Assembly (NCBI GenBank): GCA_013306675.1
Contig: JABLUY010000083.1
Location: 1-64,000 of the forward strand
From: Thraustochytrium sp. TN22
Lineage: Eukaryota > Sar > Bigyra > Thraustochytrida > Thraustochytriidae
Direction: 5' to 3'
DNA: 64,000 bases
The position numbers were made by a program, and so were the translations under genes. The notes below the pieces were generated by a model. The model was not told the DNA's origin. It saw only the letters and a program-made list of their open reading frames with translations, and did no database searches. Within the stretch, counting starts at the first letter, position 1, and every line of letters starts with the position of its first letter. Shown piece by piece: positions 37,041-46,731 of this stretch.

Positions 37041-38865
37041 TGCGCTGCACGGACGACCCCGCCTTGGGCACCCGCGTGCCCGTCAACGAGCCAAGCACGG
37101 CCACGGTCCGCGGGGAGAGCGAGGAGACTTGCAAGATTGCCTGCACCTTGCCGCATCCCTGGCGGCCAGCAGCAGCTCTGTCTGTCGGCCAGAGGTCGGT
37201 TGAGCCCTGAGTCTGTATCGCAGGGAGACTCTCTCGAGGCTCCAAAATGGAAGCAAATCGGCCTTCCTTGTATCGCTGCTTCGCATCGGCCCGCAGAAGT
37301 TTCCGTTTCGAGGAAAAGGGTCTTCCAACAGAAGGCCGGGGATGTAGGGCATGGAGCCGCACCAGCACGGATTTCCGGCACTTGCATCCGGCGGAACCAC
37401 TTCGACTTCCTTTTCACCGGGAGCTCCGGGCAGCGAGGGGTAAAAACTCCGCCCTCTGCCAGGCCAGAGCTACGCTACCAGGGGTGTCTGCCTCAACAGC
37501 AACCGTCGTGCGCTCCCGCTGAAACGGCCATAGCACCGCCCGGCCAACGAGTTTGCAAATGAGCAAGGCGCTATTGCATGACTTCTACAATCAACCAAGC
37601 CTCACAGTCAGTTCCTTTGTGGGGGTGGGATGCACGCAAGCGGCCAACTCGAGGAGGTCCACGGTCTCCGTCCGCCCGGTCTCTGCTTCGTTCCTGTGTT
37701 GGAGAAACCTCTCTTGCAGGAAGTCTACCTTGCCGCAAAGCCGTTGACTCTGACCCCATCATGAAGTCGTATTTTCTGGGCCAACCTGACACCGTGGCGT
37801 ACTTGACATGAGGTTCGCGGAGGAGATGCTCTAGCTAGCTATCTAGCTAGAGGCTTCGTCCTACTTCTGTGGTCTTGGCGCGCCTTATACCGGCTTGGCC
37901 CCAACGATGCGACCATCACCCTCGCCAAGAGCATTTCCACTCTCAGGCGGTCACCGTCGGCGACTGCGCCATGGCAAGAGTACGAAGAAACCGCCCCGCT
38001 CAAGAACCGTTGAAGAACGAACGACACCCGTCGCGCGCTGAAACCGAGAGCTGCGGAAGGCGCCGCGGTCCCCTTCCGAAGCGGCCGGACCCTCCTCTGG
38101 CAACTTGAATGACGCCGCGACGTGCGCAGCCCCTTCGCATTGCGCCGAGGTTCTGTGGCAGAGAAAGTCTCAAGCCTTCTCCCTCAGCGCCCCGGCGAAC
38201 GAGCTGGACGACGTTCTCGGGTCCACGACTCCAACTGTGCGGCCGGGTCGCGGCCCGGCCGCGCTTCGCAAGCGCGTTGCCTCCTACCACCTGATCTCAA
38301 ACCTGCGCCACGTAGGCATCACGCACGGCCCCCGCCCGCGGTCCCCCAAACGGCACTTCTTCGGGGCCCGGCACGCCGGCCTGGCCCTGACTCCGCGCCG
38401 CGACTCGGACTCAACGGTCCGGACTCCACGGGTTCTTCGAGTTCAAGTTCTCCAACTTGGACCCTGACCCGAGGTCCGCCGTTCGCTGTTCCGTTTCCCC
38501 AGGCGGCATGGAACAGTAGAACGGCGGAACGCGCGGACTTGGCGGCGCTGGCCTTGCCTCGCTTGCGCGCCTGCCCGGGCCAGGTCGGCATCGCGGCGCG
38601 CTCGCGCAGACCGCGAGGCGCCGAGGCCCGGCGGCCGGGCCCGCGCCGCGCCGCGCCGCGCCGCCGCGCCGCAGCGCGCCGCGCTGCTCGTCCTGTCTGC
38701 AGGCCAGCGTCGCCGCACACGTGGCGCGCCCGGCGGGGAGGCGGCGCGAGGCGGAAGCTCGCTCGCTCGCTCGCACGCTCGCTCGCTCGCTCGCTCGCTC
38801 GGGCGGCTTGTTCGCGCGCGCGCGCGTCGCCGCCGCGGGCCGCGCCGGCCGCCGCGCCGGCCGCC
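37041..38865. other. Divergent intergenic region of 1.8 kb
   Basis: Lies between the ammonium-transporter start (minus) and the DHHC gene start (plus). It has a near-palindromic tagctagctatctagctaga at 37831-37851, a GCGCC pentamer run near 38640, and (GCTC)n at 38760-38800. No protein-coding gene with recognisable domains was seen; the GC content dips between 37200 and 38100. Confidence 0.45.
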
Positions 38866-39736
38866 ATGGGCCGCCGCAAGCACGGCCTGCAGAGGCCGTT
38901 CACGAACGACCAGATGCTCTCGTGGTTCTGCGAGCCGGTGGCCGCCATCATCTTCTACCTGCTGGTCGTGCCCTTCACATTTGACGAGACGCGCACGGCG
39001 TTCCTGACGGTCTTCTCCGTGCTCCTCTTCGTGCACATTCTCTGCTGGCTATGGTGCAGCCTCACCGACCCAGCGGATGACGTAAGTTCTCTTTGCTCTC
39101 GGGATGGAAGGAAAGCCCGACCTCAGGCTCAACGCGGCCTTTCGTAGGACTGGAGGGCACTGACATGGGACGCGAACCGCGCTGCAGAAGGGTTTTTACT
39201 GGCCTTGCATGGCCGAGGCGCAGAAGGAGCTCAGATACTGCTCGGTCTGCAACAAGCAGGTTCCGGGCCTCGACCACCACTGCACATGGCTCAATACGTG
39301 TATTGGCCGCCGGCAGTACCCGGCTTTCTTCGCGCTCGTCACCATCGGCACCGTCATGTACTGGTTTGAGATGGTCGTCTTCATCCTCATGCTCACAACC
39401 CTGTACACGGACGAGGTCAAAGTCAAGGCAGAGGACATCTTGGGCTCTGAGGTCACCTTTCAGGTGCTCGTGTCGCTCTCGGTCTGCTTCGCCTTCGGCC
39501 TTGCCGCGGCGCTGTCCATCCTTTTTGTCTTTCACATGTTCCTGCAGTTTACTGGCCTCGGTACCTACGCCTGGATGATATCTAACCGCGACAAGAAGGT
39601 GCAAAAGGCCAAGAAGCAAAAGGAGGCCGAGCGCCAGAAGATGGCCGCCACCGTGCCGTCCAATTCCAAGCCTGCTACTGTACAAGAGGGTGAGACGAAC
39701 GGATCGCCCCCTCCATCAACCGTCGCGAACGTCTGA
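38866..39736 (+). CDS. DHHC-type protein S-acyltransferase with reduced Cys-rich domain, two exons
   Basis: Exon 1 is 38866-39081 and exon 2 39188-39736; 254 residues. Four membrane helices (about 26-38, 45-64, 116-140, 162-188) flank the active-site loop. The catalytic motif is RYCSVCNKQVPGLDHHC (88-104) followed by TWLNTCIGRRQYPAFF, with DHHC at 101-104. These enzymes attach palmitate to Cys of membrane proteins through an acyl-Cys intermediate, mostly in Golgi and plasma membrane. The usual Cys-rich domain has two zinc-binding halves; here the first C-x2-C ... R-P-x-R half is absent, the H of the H-C pair is Tyr, and a Cys is Gln. Active-site residues are intact. A Lys/Glu-rich C-terminal tail follows. 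The start is in an ideal gccgccATGg context. Confidence 0.85.
39082..39187 (+). other. Spliceosomal intron of the DHHC gene (106 bp)
   Basis: Donor GAC|GTAAGTTCTC, acceptor GCTGCAG|AAGGGT. Both flanking exons are in phase 0, and removing it joins the second membrane helix to the DHHC loop in one frame. 106 is not a multiple of three, so retention would disrupt the frame. Confidence 0.85.
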
Positions 39737-39792
39737 TTGATTGAGAGATCGATCGAAAGCCAGCCTCGACTGGCTTGCAAAGATGCTCTCAA

Positions 39793-39857
39793 GGCCAGGC
39801 CAGGCCAGGCCAGGCCAGGCCAGGCCTGTCCTCTCTCTCTCTCTCTCTCTCTCTCTC
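39793..39857. repeat. (CCAGG)n and (CT)n repeats
   Basis: Six to seven ccagg units (39793-39826) followed by a CT dinucleotide run (39831-39857), just after the DHHC stop codon. Confidence 0.9.
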
Positions 39858-39932
39858 CTTCTCCCTTTCCTTGTTTCTTCGAATTGACAGGAGAGCGAGA
39901 GCCTTCGTGCAGCTCTTCTCTACTAGAGAGAA

Positions 39933-40043
39933 ATGGACGACAATGCTGTTGCTGCTGGCGCTGTTGCTGCTACTGCTACTGATGATGATGATGACGATGA
40001 GATGGCGAACGACCTGAAGAAACACGCTGGAATGAATGAGTGA
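39933..40043 (+). CDS. Small frame of 36 codons with acidic run
   Basis: ATG to TGA. Product Ala/Val/Thr-rich, then six Asp, ending NDLKKHAGMNE. Its last codons overlap a good donor-like sequence (GA|GTGAGTAT), so it might be a first exon, but no following exon was found before the antisense calpain-EML gene. It could equally be DHHC 3' UTR. Confidence 0.18.
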   Translation: MDDNAVAAGAVAATATDDDDDDEMANDLKKHAGMNE

Positions 40044-40082
40044 GTATTGTTGTCTACACAAGCACGATGTGAACGACAAAGG

Positions 40083-43000
40083 CTACACAAGGCGCCACTG
40101 CATGACGGCGCGGTCATTGCCGCCCGCAGACACGAGCATGGAGTCGCTGGCAAAGGCGACGTTCGTGACGTGCGAAGCGTGGCCTGTGCCCGTGGCGATC
40201 TCGTCCGTCTTGCGCTCGGGAAAGGGATAGGGGAAGAGGCTGACCTTGCCGAAGTCGTCCGCCGTGGCCAAATAGGACGGTACGGCCGGGTCGCGCGACG
40301 CGAGGCGCGCACACGCGTTGATGTCGGTACCGTCGGCCTGCGGCGGCCAGACGCCGGCTGTCTCCCAAGTGAGCGGGCAGGTGGTGGTGGCCCACTCCTT
40401 GTCCTTGAGCGCCGCCGCGGAGGTCTCCTGCTTCTTGGTGACCACGTTGTAGTACAAGAGCTCGTACGAGGCGTCATTGGTGCGCAGGTAGGTGGAGCAG
40501 GCCGAGAAGTCGATGTGCGTGACGGTCGAAGTGGACGCCTTGAGCTTGGCCTTCTTTTTGAGCGTGGACGCGTCCATGACGTAGACGCGCGAGTCGGAGC
40601 TCCCGGCTGCGAGCAGGGCGCCGCCCGGTCCGTTGCCGCGGCTAAAGGCGAGGCACTTGATAGCATCCGGCCGGTGGCGCTGTTTCTGTGCCTTGGACTG
40701 CCGGCGGCCGGGCCCGGGGCCGCCCTTGGCGGCCGCCGAGGCAGCCTTGAGCTCGGTCGAAGCGCGCACCTTGAGCGTGTCGGCGTCCATGAGAATGACA
40801 AGGTTGCCGGCCATGCCGACCGCAAGAGAGGTGCCGTCCGCAGAAAATGCCGCCACGCGTGCCGGCGCCTGGAGCTTGGTGGCGGCCAACTCGCGCCGTG
40901 TCTTGATATCCCAGACGCGCAGCATGCAGTCGTCGCCCACGCTCACGACCCGCCCCGTGGTTGTGTTGGCGGCGAGCCCCCAGAGCTCGCCGCTGGCGTG
41001 ACTCGTGACGACCGGCTCGGCCTCGTCGCTGCTGTCGGTGAGGCGCGCGATGCAGCCGTCTCCCAAGGCTACCAGCGAGGCGGGCAGGACAATGGAGCGC
41101 ACCGGACGACCCAGGGCGCGCACGGCCGACTTCTTGAGCGCCCCCGCGCTTGAGTCGACGTCCCAGGAGACCATGGACCCGTCGCGCGAGCCGCTGCGCA
41201 TCTGGTTGGGGCCGTCGCGCGCCAGCGCCTCTACCGCAGAGGCGCCGTGCAGGGCGGCGTCGGTGGCATGCACGCACTTGCGCTCCGCGCTCCAGAGCAG
41301 CACGCGGCCGTCGGCGGCGCCCGTGGCCACCATGCCGCCGTCCAGCGCGACCGCGCTGACCAGGATCGCCGGCGTCTTGCCACCGTGCGGGCCGAAATGC
41401 GCTTTCTTCTCCTTGAGCTGGGCGTCCAGAAAGGCCATGTACTTGTTGCCGCCCGTGACAAACTGCGTGCCGTTGTGCACGGCGAAGTGGCAGTCCGCCT
41501 TGTTGCCCTTGTACCTGTGCAGCAGCTTACCGGACGAAGCGCAGTAGAGCGCTAGTGTGTGGCTGTCGTCGCCGCCCACCGTCAGGACCTGCGCGCCGTC
41601 GGCCGAGAAGCAGACACGCGAGATCTGGCGCTGATGCTCGTACTCGTTGAGCTTGCAGACCAAGGCGCCCGTGGCGGCGTCCCAAACACAGGCGAAGGGC
41701 TTCTTGCCGAGCTGGCCCGTGACGGCGCGCGTGCCGGCCGCGTTCACGTCCATGCAGGTGATGTCGTCCGTGTGGCCGCGAAAGTAGGCCTGTGTGTGCT
41801 TGGCTTCGTCGTATATGACGCCCAGGCTCGCCACAAAGTACACGAGCTGGCCGGTCGCATTGACGCGCACCGCGCCCCGCGCGGTCGCGTTGAATCCGTA
41901 GACCCAGTCCAGCTCCAGCGAGCGGTCCAAAGGCGCCGCTTCGGGCGGGTTCTTGGGCCGCTGGATCGTCGTCGTCCACGGCCTGACGGCCATGAACTCG
42001 TCGCCCTTGGCCACCAGGAGCGGGTCGAGGAGAAGCGAGGCGCCCACGGTGCGGCGGCGCGTGACGGTGGCCTCCACGGCAGTGGTGGTCGGCGCCGTAG
42101 AAACGGCCATGGCCGCGCGCAGCAGGCCGTCCAGGTCCGCGCGCGGGCGCGGCCGGGGCTCGAGGCGCCGCGTTAGCGCGTCAGGCCGCTGCAGGTGTTC
42201 GTCGCCGTCATAGCACTGCAGCATCTTGCCGTACAGGAGGAGCAGGTTGAGCATGCGCGCTTGCTGCTCGTGCACGGCCTGCAGCTCGCTGCGCAGCTCG
42301 CGGTTTTCATCGTCCAGGTCCTGCACGGCCGCGACGAGGCCGCGAAGCAGGTCGTCGTGCGCAGCCGCGGAGACGAGCTGGCCGTCGGCGCCGGCGCCGG
42401 CGCCAGGGAGCGCCTCGTCGCCACCGTGGGCGGTCGGGAGGCTCTCGTCGCCAGCAGCTCCGGTGGGCGCACTGAGCGCCAGGCCGCCGTTCATTTGGCG
42501 CTCCACGCCCTCGGCCTGCTCGAGGCGCCGGAGCTCGTCGGTGTCGAGAAGACGGTCCGCACCGCTGAAGGCGTCAAACTCGTCGCGGCGCGCGTCGACG
42601 CCAAGCGCCCGCAGGCCGCGCTCCCAAGCCGGCCAGTCGACCGAGGCGCGGCCGGCGAAGGAGGCCACCAGGGCAGTGAGAGAGACGCCTACGCGCTTGG
42701 CGCGCTCCACGAGGCGTGCGCGGTGGGTTTCAAAGTCATAGAGCGCCGGGAGGTCCGCAGGCGGTGGCGGCAGGGCGGTGCGCTCGAAGGCCAGCTTGAC
42801 GTGGTCTGCCTCGCCGGCCTCCTCCTCCTCGGCGATGAGTTCGCCATTCTCGAGTGCAATGGGCGTGCTGGAGTAGATGTGCAGCACGTAGTTGCGCTCC
42901 TTGCCCGGTGTGAGCAGACTGGGGACCAGGACGTAGTCGCCCTGCGCGAGGACGCCGAGGTCGATGTCAACGCTGAGGTGGTTCTTGTAGGCGGCCTGGC

Positions 43001-44771
43001 GGACCGGGCCGGAGGTTCCCGGGATGGTGTCGGGCGGCGCGGTGGGCAGGGCTCCGGAGCGAGTGACGGCGTCGAGGGAGAGGATGTGGAAGCTGAGCGG
43101 CTCTTGGCGCGCAGCCTGGTCGCGGCCGGCCTCTTGGCGCGGGTCCTCCTGGCTGAGCTGCACGAAAACGCGCGTGTCGGGCGACATAATGCGAAAGCGG
43201 TGCTTCGGGTTGGCCACCCATGTCTTGGACGTAAAGTTGCCGCCAGCGGAGTCTCGCGCCCAGCGGCCGCGCACGCGCTGACCGGACCACGCCTCCGGGA
43301 AGTCAATAGCAGCGAAGACGACGGTAAAGTGCTTCTTCCAGTCCTCCCAGTTCATGAAGAAGGTGCCGTCTTTGGCGTTGCTGTCCACCGGGAGGGTGGT
43401 GGAGGCGACGCCCTTGAGGTCGATGATGCGCCCGCCGAAGACGCGCTTGATCTCCGCGATGTTGCGCTTGAAGTGCTCCGAGTTGTCGGACCACGGGCCG
43501 TTCCACTCGCCAAAGCCCCACGGGTTGCGCAGGCGCACCAGACGCACCTTTCCAGCCTCCTTGGTGCGCACGGTGCCGACGTCGATGAGAGCGTAGGCGT
43601 GGCGCATGTTGAGGCCGGTGTTGCCGACTTTCTGTTCGACCGTGCCGGCGCGCAGCTGCTGCGGGTCGGGCTGGATGGAGCAGCCCATCATGCAGCCCCA
43701 CTCATTGGCATAGGTCTGGAGGCGGTTCCAGAGCGTGTCGTCCTGGAGCCAGGTCGCGTACTCCGGGTGGAAGCCCGGGTGACCCTCGCGCAGCACAAGC
43801 TCCTCGCAAGCCAGGCCCGTGAGGTCGCGCAGCGCGCCGTCCACGTAGCCGCCGATGAGCGCGTCGTATGTCTTGTGCAGCTTGGCGTAGGCCTTTTCCA
43901 GCAGCGAGACCCAGAGCTCGTTGCGATCCTTGCTATGCGCGAAGACCGGCTTGTGCGACTTGGCGAAGACCGGCAGGCGGTCATCCACGATGACAAAGAA
44001 CCACTGGTAGTCCTTGAAGAAGCGGCACACGCGGAAGCCGTACTTTCGCATGAGGCGCTCTGTCTCTCTGGACCCGCTGCGCCAAAACGCCTTCGCCAGC
44101 AGGTCCGGGCGTGACGCAAGCACGCTCATCCCGCTGAGCAGCCAGCAGTCGCCCATGAGGCCCTGGATGACGTCGTTCGCGTTTGCGCCATCCTGGAACA
44201 GGCAGCCCTCCTCGCAGAACCAGGGCCCTCCCTCCTCCTGCTGCTCGTCGTCGGCGCCGCCGTCTTGCGAGCCCCCGAGGCCCGCGGTGTCCTCGTCGGC
44301 GCTCTCGTCGGCATCGCTCAGGTCCGAGTCGAGCAGCGAGCTGTCCTCGCCGTGGTCCTCGCGCTTGCCCTCCTCCTCCTCCGTAGGGGCGCCAGCCAGC
44401 GTCTGAAGGATGCGCGACCAGCGCGGGCGCAGCCACTCGCACTGCGCCGGGTCGGCGTGGCGGTCGCTCGGCCTGCGGCCGTCCCTGTAAAAGGCCTTGG
44501 CCCCATCCGGGTCCGCCTGCGTCGGCCCGAAGGCGGAGTCCTCGAAGCGCTTGCCGCCGCGCTGCTCGCACCTCTCCACGAGCTTGCGCACGGCCGCCTC
44601 CACGGGCGCCTCTGCCTTACGCCACGCCTCCTGCAGGTCTGTGCGCCGGTCCAGCTGGAGCGGCCCCACGCGCACCACCGTCCAGTGCTCCGCCATCGCG
44701 CCGCGCTCCAAGGGATCGAGCTGCCCGTGGTCGCCAGTCTGATGATGGTGATGCCCGCGCCCGTGCGCCAT
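40083..44771 (-). CDS. Calpain-type cysteine protease fused to EML-like HELP/WD40 propeller
   Basis: 1562 residues from this ATG (a second ATG at 44696 gives 1537). A His-rich start and an acidic linker precede the calpain core. The full triad is present: Cys209 in GLMGDCWLLSG, His391 in GLNMRHAYALIDV and Asn416 in RLRNPWGFGEWNG. A C2-like beta domain follows (about 500-690), then an EF-hand-like helix pair near 750-790 (FSGADRLLDTDELRRL) and a short coiled coil. From about 955 comes a HELP-like segment (VYGFNATARGAVRVN), then 10 or more WD40 blades as in EML microtubule-binding proteins (FRGHTDDITCMDV; CVWDAATG; LRVWDIKTRREL). Calpains are cytosolic, Ca2+-controlled proteases; EML propellers bind tubulin. 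A microtubule-targeted calpain is therefore suggested, as inference. The 3' end faces the DHHC gene. Confidence 0.9.
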   Translation of the reverse strand: MAHGRGHHHHQTGDHGQLDPLERGAMAEHWTVVRVGPLQLDRRTDLQEAWRKAEAPVEAAVRKLVERCEQRGGKRFEDSAFGPTQADPDGAKAFYRDGRRPSDRHADPAQCEWLRPRWSRILQTLAGAPTEEEEGKREDHGEDSSLLDSDLSDADESADEDTAGLGGSQDGGADDEQQEEGGPWFCEEGCLFQDGANANDVIQGLMGDCWLLSGMSVLASRPDLLAKAFWRSGSRETERLMRKYGFRVCRFFKDYQWFFVIVDDRLPVFAKSHKPVFAHSKDRNELWVSLLEKAYAKLHKTYDALIGGYVDGALRDLTGLACEELVLREGHPGFHPEYATWLQDDTLWNRLQTYANEWGCMMGCSIQPDPQQLRAGTVEQKVGNTGLNMRHAYALIDVGTVRTKEAGKVRLVRLRNPWGFGEWNGPWSDNSEHFKRNIAEIKRVFGGRIIDLKGVASTTLPVDSNAKDGTFFMNWEDWKKHFTVVFAAIDFPEAWSGQRVRGRWARDSAGGNFTSKTWVANPKHRFRIMSPDTRVFVQLSQEDPRQEAGRDQAARQEPLSFHILSLDAVTRSGALPTAPPDTIPGTSGPVRQAAYKNHLSVDIDLGVLAQGDYVLVPSLLTPGKERNYVLHIYSSTPIALENGELIAEEEEAGEADHVKLAFERTALPPPPADLPALYDFETHRARLVERAKRVGVSLTALVASFAGRASVDWPAWERGLRALGVDARRDEFDAFSGADRLLDTDELRRLEQAEGVERQMNGGLALSAPTGAAGDESLPTAHGGDEALPGAGAGADGQLVSAAAHDDLLRGLVAAVQDLDDENRELRSELQAVHEQQARMLNLLLLYGKMLQCYDGDEHLQRPDALTRRLEPRPRPRADLDGLLRAAMAVSTAPTTTAVEATVTRRRTVGASLLLDPLLVAKGDEFMAVRPWTTTIQRPKNPPEAAPLDRSLELDWVYGFNATARGAVRVNATGQLVYFVASLGVIYDEAKHTQAYFRGHTDDITCMDVNAAGTRAVTGQLGKKPFACVWDAATGALVCKLNEYEHQRQISRVCFSADGAQVLTVGGDDSHTLALYCASSGKLLHRYKGNKADCHFAVHNGTQFVTGGNKYMAFLDAQLKEKKAHFGPHGGKTPAILVSAVALDGGMVATGAADGRVLLWSAERKCVHATDAALHGASAVEALARDGPNQMRSGSRDGSMVSWDVDSSAGALKKSAVRALGRPVRSIVLPASLVALGDGCIARLTDSSDEAEPVVTSHASGELWGLAANTTTGRVVSVGDDCMLRVWDIKTRRELAATKLQAPARVAAFSADGTSLAVGMAGNLVILMDADTLKVRASTELKAASAAAKGGPGPGRRQSKAQKQRHRPDAIKCLAFSRGNGPGGALLAAGSSDSRVYVMDASTLKKKAKLKASTSTVTHIDFSACSTYLRTNDASYELLYYNVVTKKQETSAAALKDKEWATTTCPLTWETAGVWPPQADGTDINACARLASRDPAVPSYLATADDFGKVSLFPYPFPERKTDEIATGTGHASHVTNVAFASDSMLVSAGGNDRAVMQWRLV

Positions 44772-45285
44772 GCTCCTTCTTGCCTGCCAGTTCGCCGAGT
44801 TGGTCTTGCACAGGCTTGCAGACTCTCTTTCTTGCTGACCGTTGGGTGTGGGGCTGACAGCGTGTGCGCGCATGTCCGCGCCGGCGCCGCCCACGGCGGC
44901 GTTGCAGACAACTTGGGCTTGCGGGAAATGAGGCAAGTGGGAAAGGTCAGACGCCAAGAGAGATGGGCGAGGAAGCCGTGAGAAAAATCGGCAAAACGCT
45001 GGGATGGATTCCGTGGATTCCATTCCATTCACCAAGTGAGCGACAAGTAAGCCAAGTTGTGAAACTTGGTTCACAGCAGGCAAGGGAGGATTGTCTTTGT
45101 CTGATCTAGGCTAGCCGCCGTGACGCGGTGAGCTTGCTTTTTCAAAAGCTAGCTTCTTGGGGCAGGCAGGGAGGCAGGCAGAGGCGGCGACTCTAGCTAG
45201 CTAGCAAAAGCGGTGAAGTGACAAAGCATACAGAGCGAAGGAAAAAAGAGACACAGGGATGAATGAAGAGACGCGCGACGAGGGA
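44772..45285. other. Intergenic region upstream of the calpain-EML gene
   Basis: 514 bases with a CTAGCTAGCTAG palindrome at about 45194-45205, close to the stop of the first receptor-like gene. The calpain frame stays open into the first 300 bases but without domain similarity. No other gene recognised. Confidence 0.4.
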
Positions 45286-46731
45286 TTACACGTAGTCTTC
45301 GTCGTCATTCACCTTGGCAGTGGTCTTGGCGCCTTGGCCGTCGACATCATCAAAGTCGGTGTGAAACGACGCCGCCTTCTCCTGGAAGCGCTGGATCGTG
45401 GGCGGTGCGATGCCTGTGGCGGTGTAGGAGAAGGAGTTGTTCTCGGCGGCGTGGCCGCTGTTGCTGGACGACATCTCCGTATGGTCGAGGCGACGCGCGT
45501 GCGCGCCGAGGACGGCCCAGATGTAGGACTGGATGCTGACGAGCACGCCGAGGATGCATACGACGAAGATGTCGTTGAGAATGGCGACGGGGGCGATCTG
45601 GCCGACCGGCGCGGTCTCTTTCCAGTCGAAGGCAATGATGGCGTAGGCAGCGCCAAAGACGAGAACGAGGATGCCCCAGAAGATGGAGACGCGGCTCGTA
45701 CGGCGCACGAGGCGCAGCATGTCCTTGTACTTGCGCGAGCCATTGGTGCGCTGCTTGGGCGAGGCGTTGGACCCAGGGCCGGTGAAAGAGGCAACGGCCA
45801 GGGACTTGGAGGACCCAGCAAGCTTGGCCGCAGAGCCGAACTTGCGGTCAGAGCCGATCTTGCGGTCAGAGCCGAGCTTGCGGTCAGAGCCCGAGCCGGT
45901 CTGGGAGGCCGAGCCGTCACTGGGCGGATCCTCGGCGGACAGCGTATGCGTGGCGCCCTTGAAGTTCGAGTTCGAGGCGGAGTCGAAGCTGAGCAGGAGC
46001 TTGCCGAGCCTGTGCTGACCGATGGAGAAGCTGATGACGATGAAGATGATAAAGGGATAGGCGACGAGCGTGGCGTAAAAGGGCTGGTTGATGGCCATGA
46101 CCACGATGATGGCGCAGGAGAAGATGATCTCGAAGGCAATGATGAGCTTGCGATAGAAGCTCATGACGCCGATCTGGCGCCGAAAGCGGCGCGACTGCGT
46201 GGCGACCTGGATCCACATGAGTGCGATGTTGAGCGAGGCGAGCGTGGTGAAGGTGGCTGTTCCGGAGGTGAGCGTGCGGTCAGCCACGGTGAACTGCGTC
46301 AGCTTGTCGGTGGCGCCGTCCATGACGAGCGTGTACAGGTCGCCGCGCGAGAAGAGGGCCATGTTGATGGCGCGCCATGCCGTGAGGAAGGCGCAGGCCA
46401 TGGTGCAGAAGATGGCCGTCACGGTGGACGCGTTGAGGAAGACAGAGTCGCGCGAGACGCGCCACACGCGCAGAATCGCCATGCAGCCGACGCCCGTGAG
46501 GAAGAGTGCCACCACGCCCGTAGCGCCCTGGATGACCAGCGACACGTAGGTGGCCCAGGTGAGCTCCTTGCAGTCCTCGCCCGTCCACCCGTACCAGGTG
46601 GCGCAGTCGCATGTGGAGTTGTACGTGGAGCCGTAGTGGCCCTCATACCACGACAGGCTTGAGTCGTAGCACACGAGCGAGGACGGGCAGTCCAGGTCGG
46701 TCGTGCAGCCGTGCGGCAGCGCATCGGTCAT
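45286..46731 (-). CDS. EGF-like/seven-membrane-segment receptor-like protein 1 (subfamily A)
   Basis: 481 residues. Residues 9-54 are a six-Cys EGF-like module (C9, C15, C21, C41, C43, C54; ends CDCATWYGWTGEDC). Seven hydrophobic segments follow, at about 60-85, 98-120, 150-170, 190-212, 216-238, 345-368 and 378-400. Between segments 5 and 6 lies a long Ser/Lys-rich loop with SDRKLGSDRKIG repeats. Segment 3 ends NIALMWIQVATQSRRFRRQIG, a family block shared with the four paralogues downstream. The tail ends with QEKAASFHTDFDD and an acidic tip. No classical G-protein receptor family is recognised and no cleavable signal peptide is seen, so the module would be exported by the first helix. Subfamily A traits (FYRKLIIAFEI) are shared with the gene at 59060. 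Role inferred: surface sensor. Confidence 0.75.
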   Translation of the reverse strand: MTDALPHGCTTDLDCPSSLVCYDSSLSWYEGHYGSTYNSTCDCATWYGWTGEDCKELTWATYVSLVIQGATGVVALFLTGVGCMAILRVWRVSRDSVFLNASTVTAIFCTMACAFLTAWRAINMALFSRGDLYTLVMDGATDKLTQFTVADRTLTSGTATFTTLASLNIALMWIQVATQSRRFRRQIGVMSFYRKLIIAFEIIFSCAIIVVMAINQPFYATLVAYPFIIFIVISFSIGQHRLGKLLLSFDSASNSNFKGATHTLSAEDPPSDGSASQTGSGSDRKLGSDRKIGSDRKFGSAAKLAGSSKSLAVASFTGPGSNASPKQRTNGSRKYKDMLRLVRRTSRVSIFWGILVLVFGAAYAIIAFDWKETAPVGQIAPVAILNDIFVVCILGVLVSIQSYIWAVLGAHARRLDHTEMSSSNSGHAAENNSFSYTATGIAPPTIQRFQEKAASFHTDFDDVDGQGAKTTAKVNDDEDYV

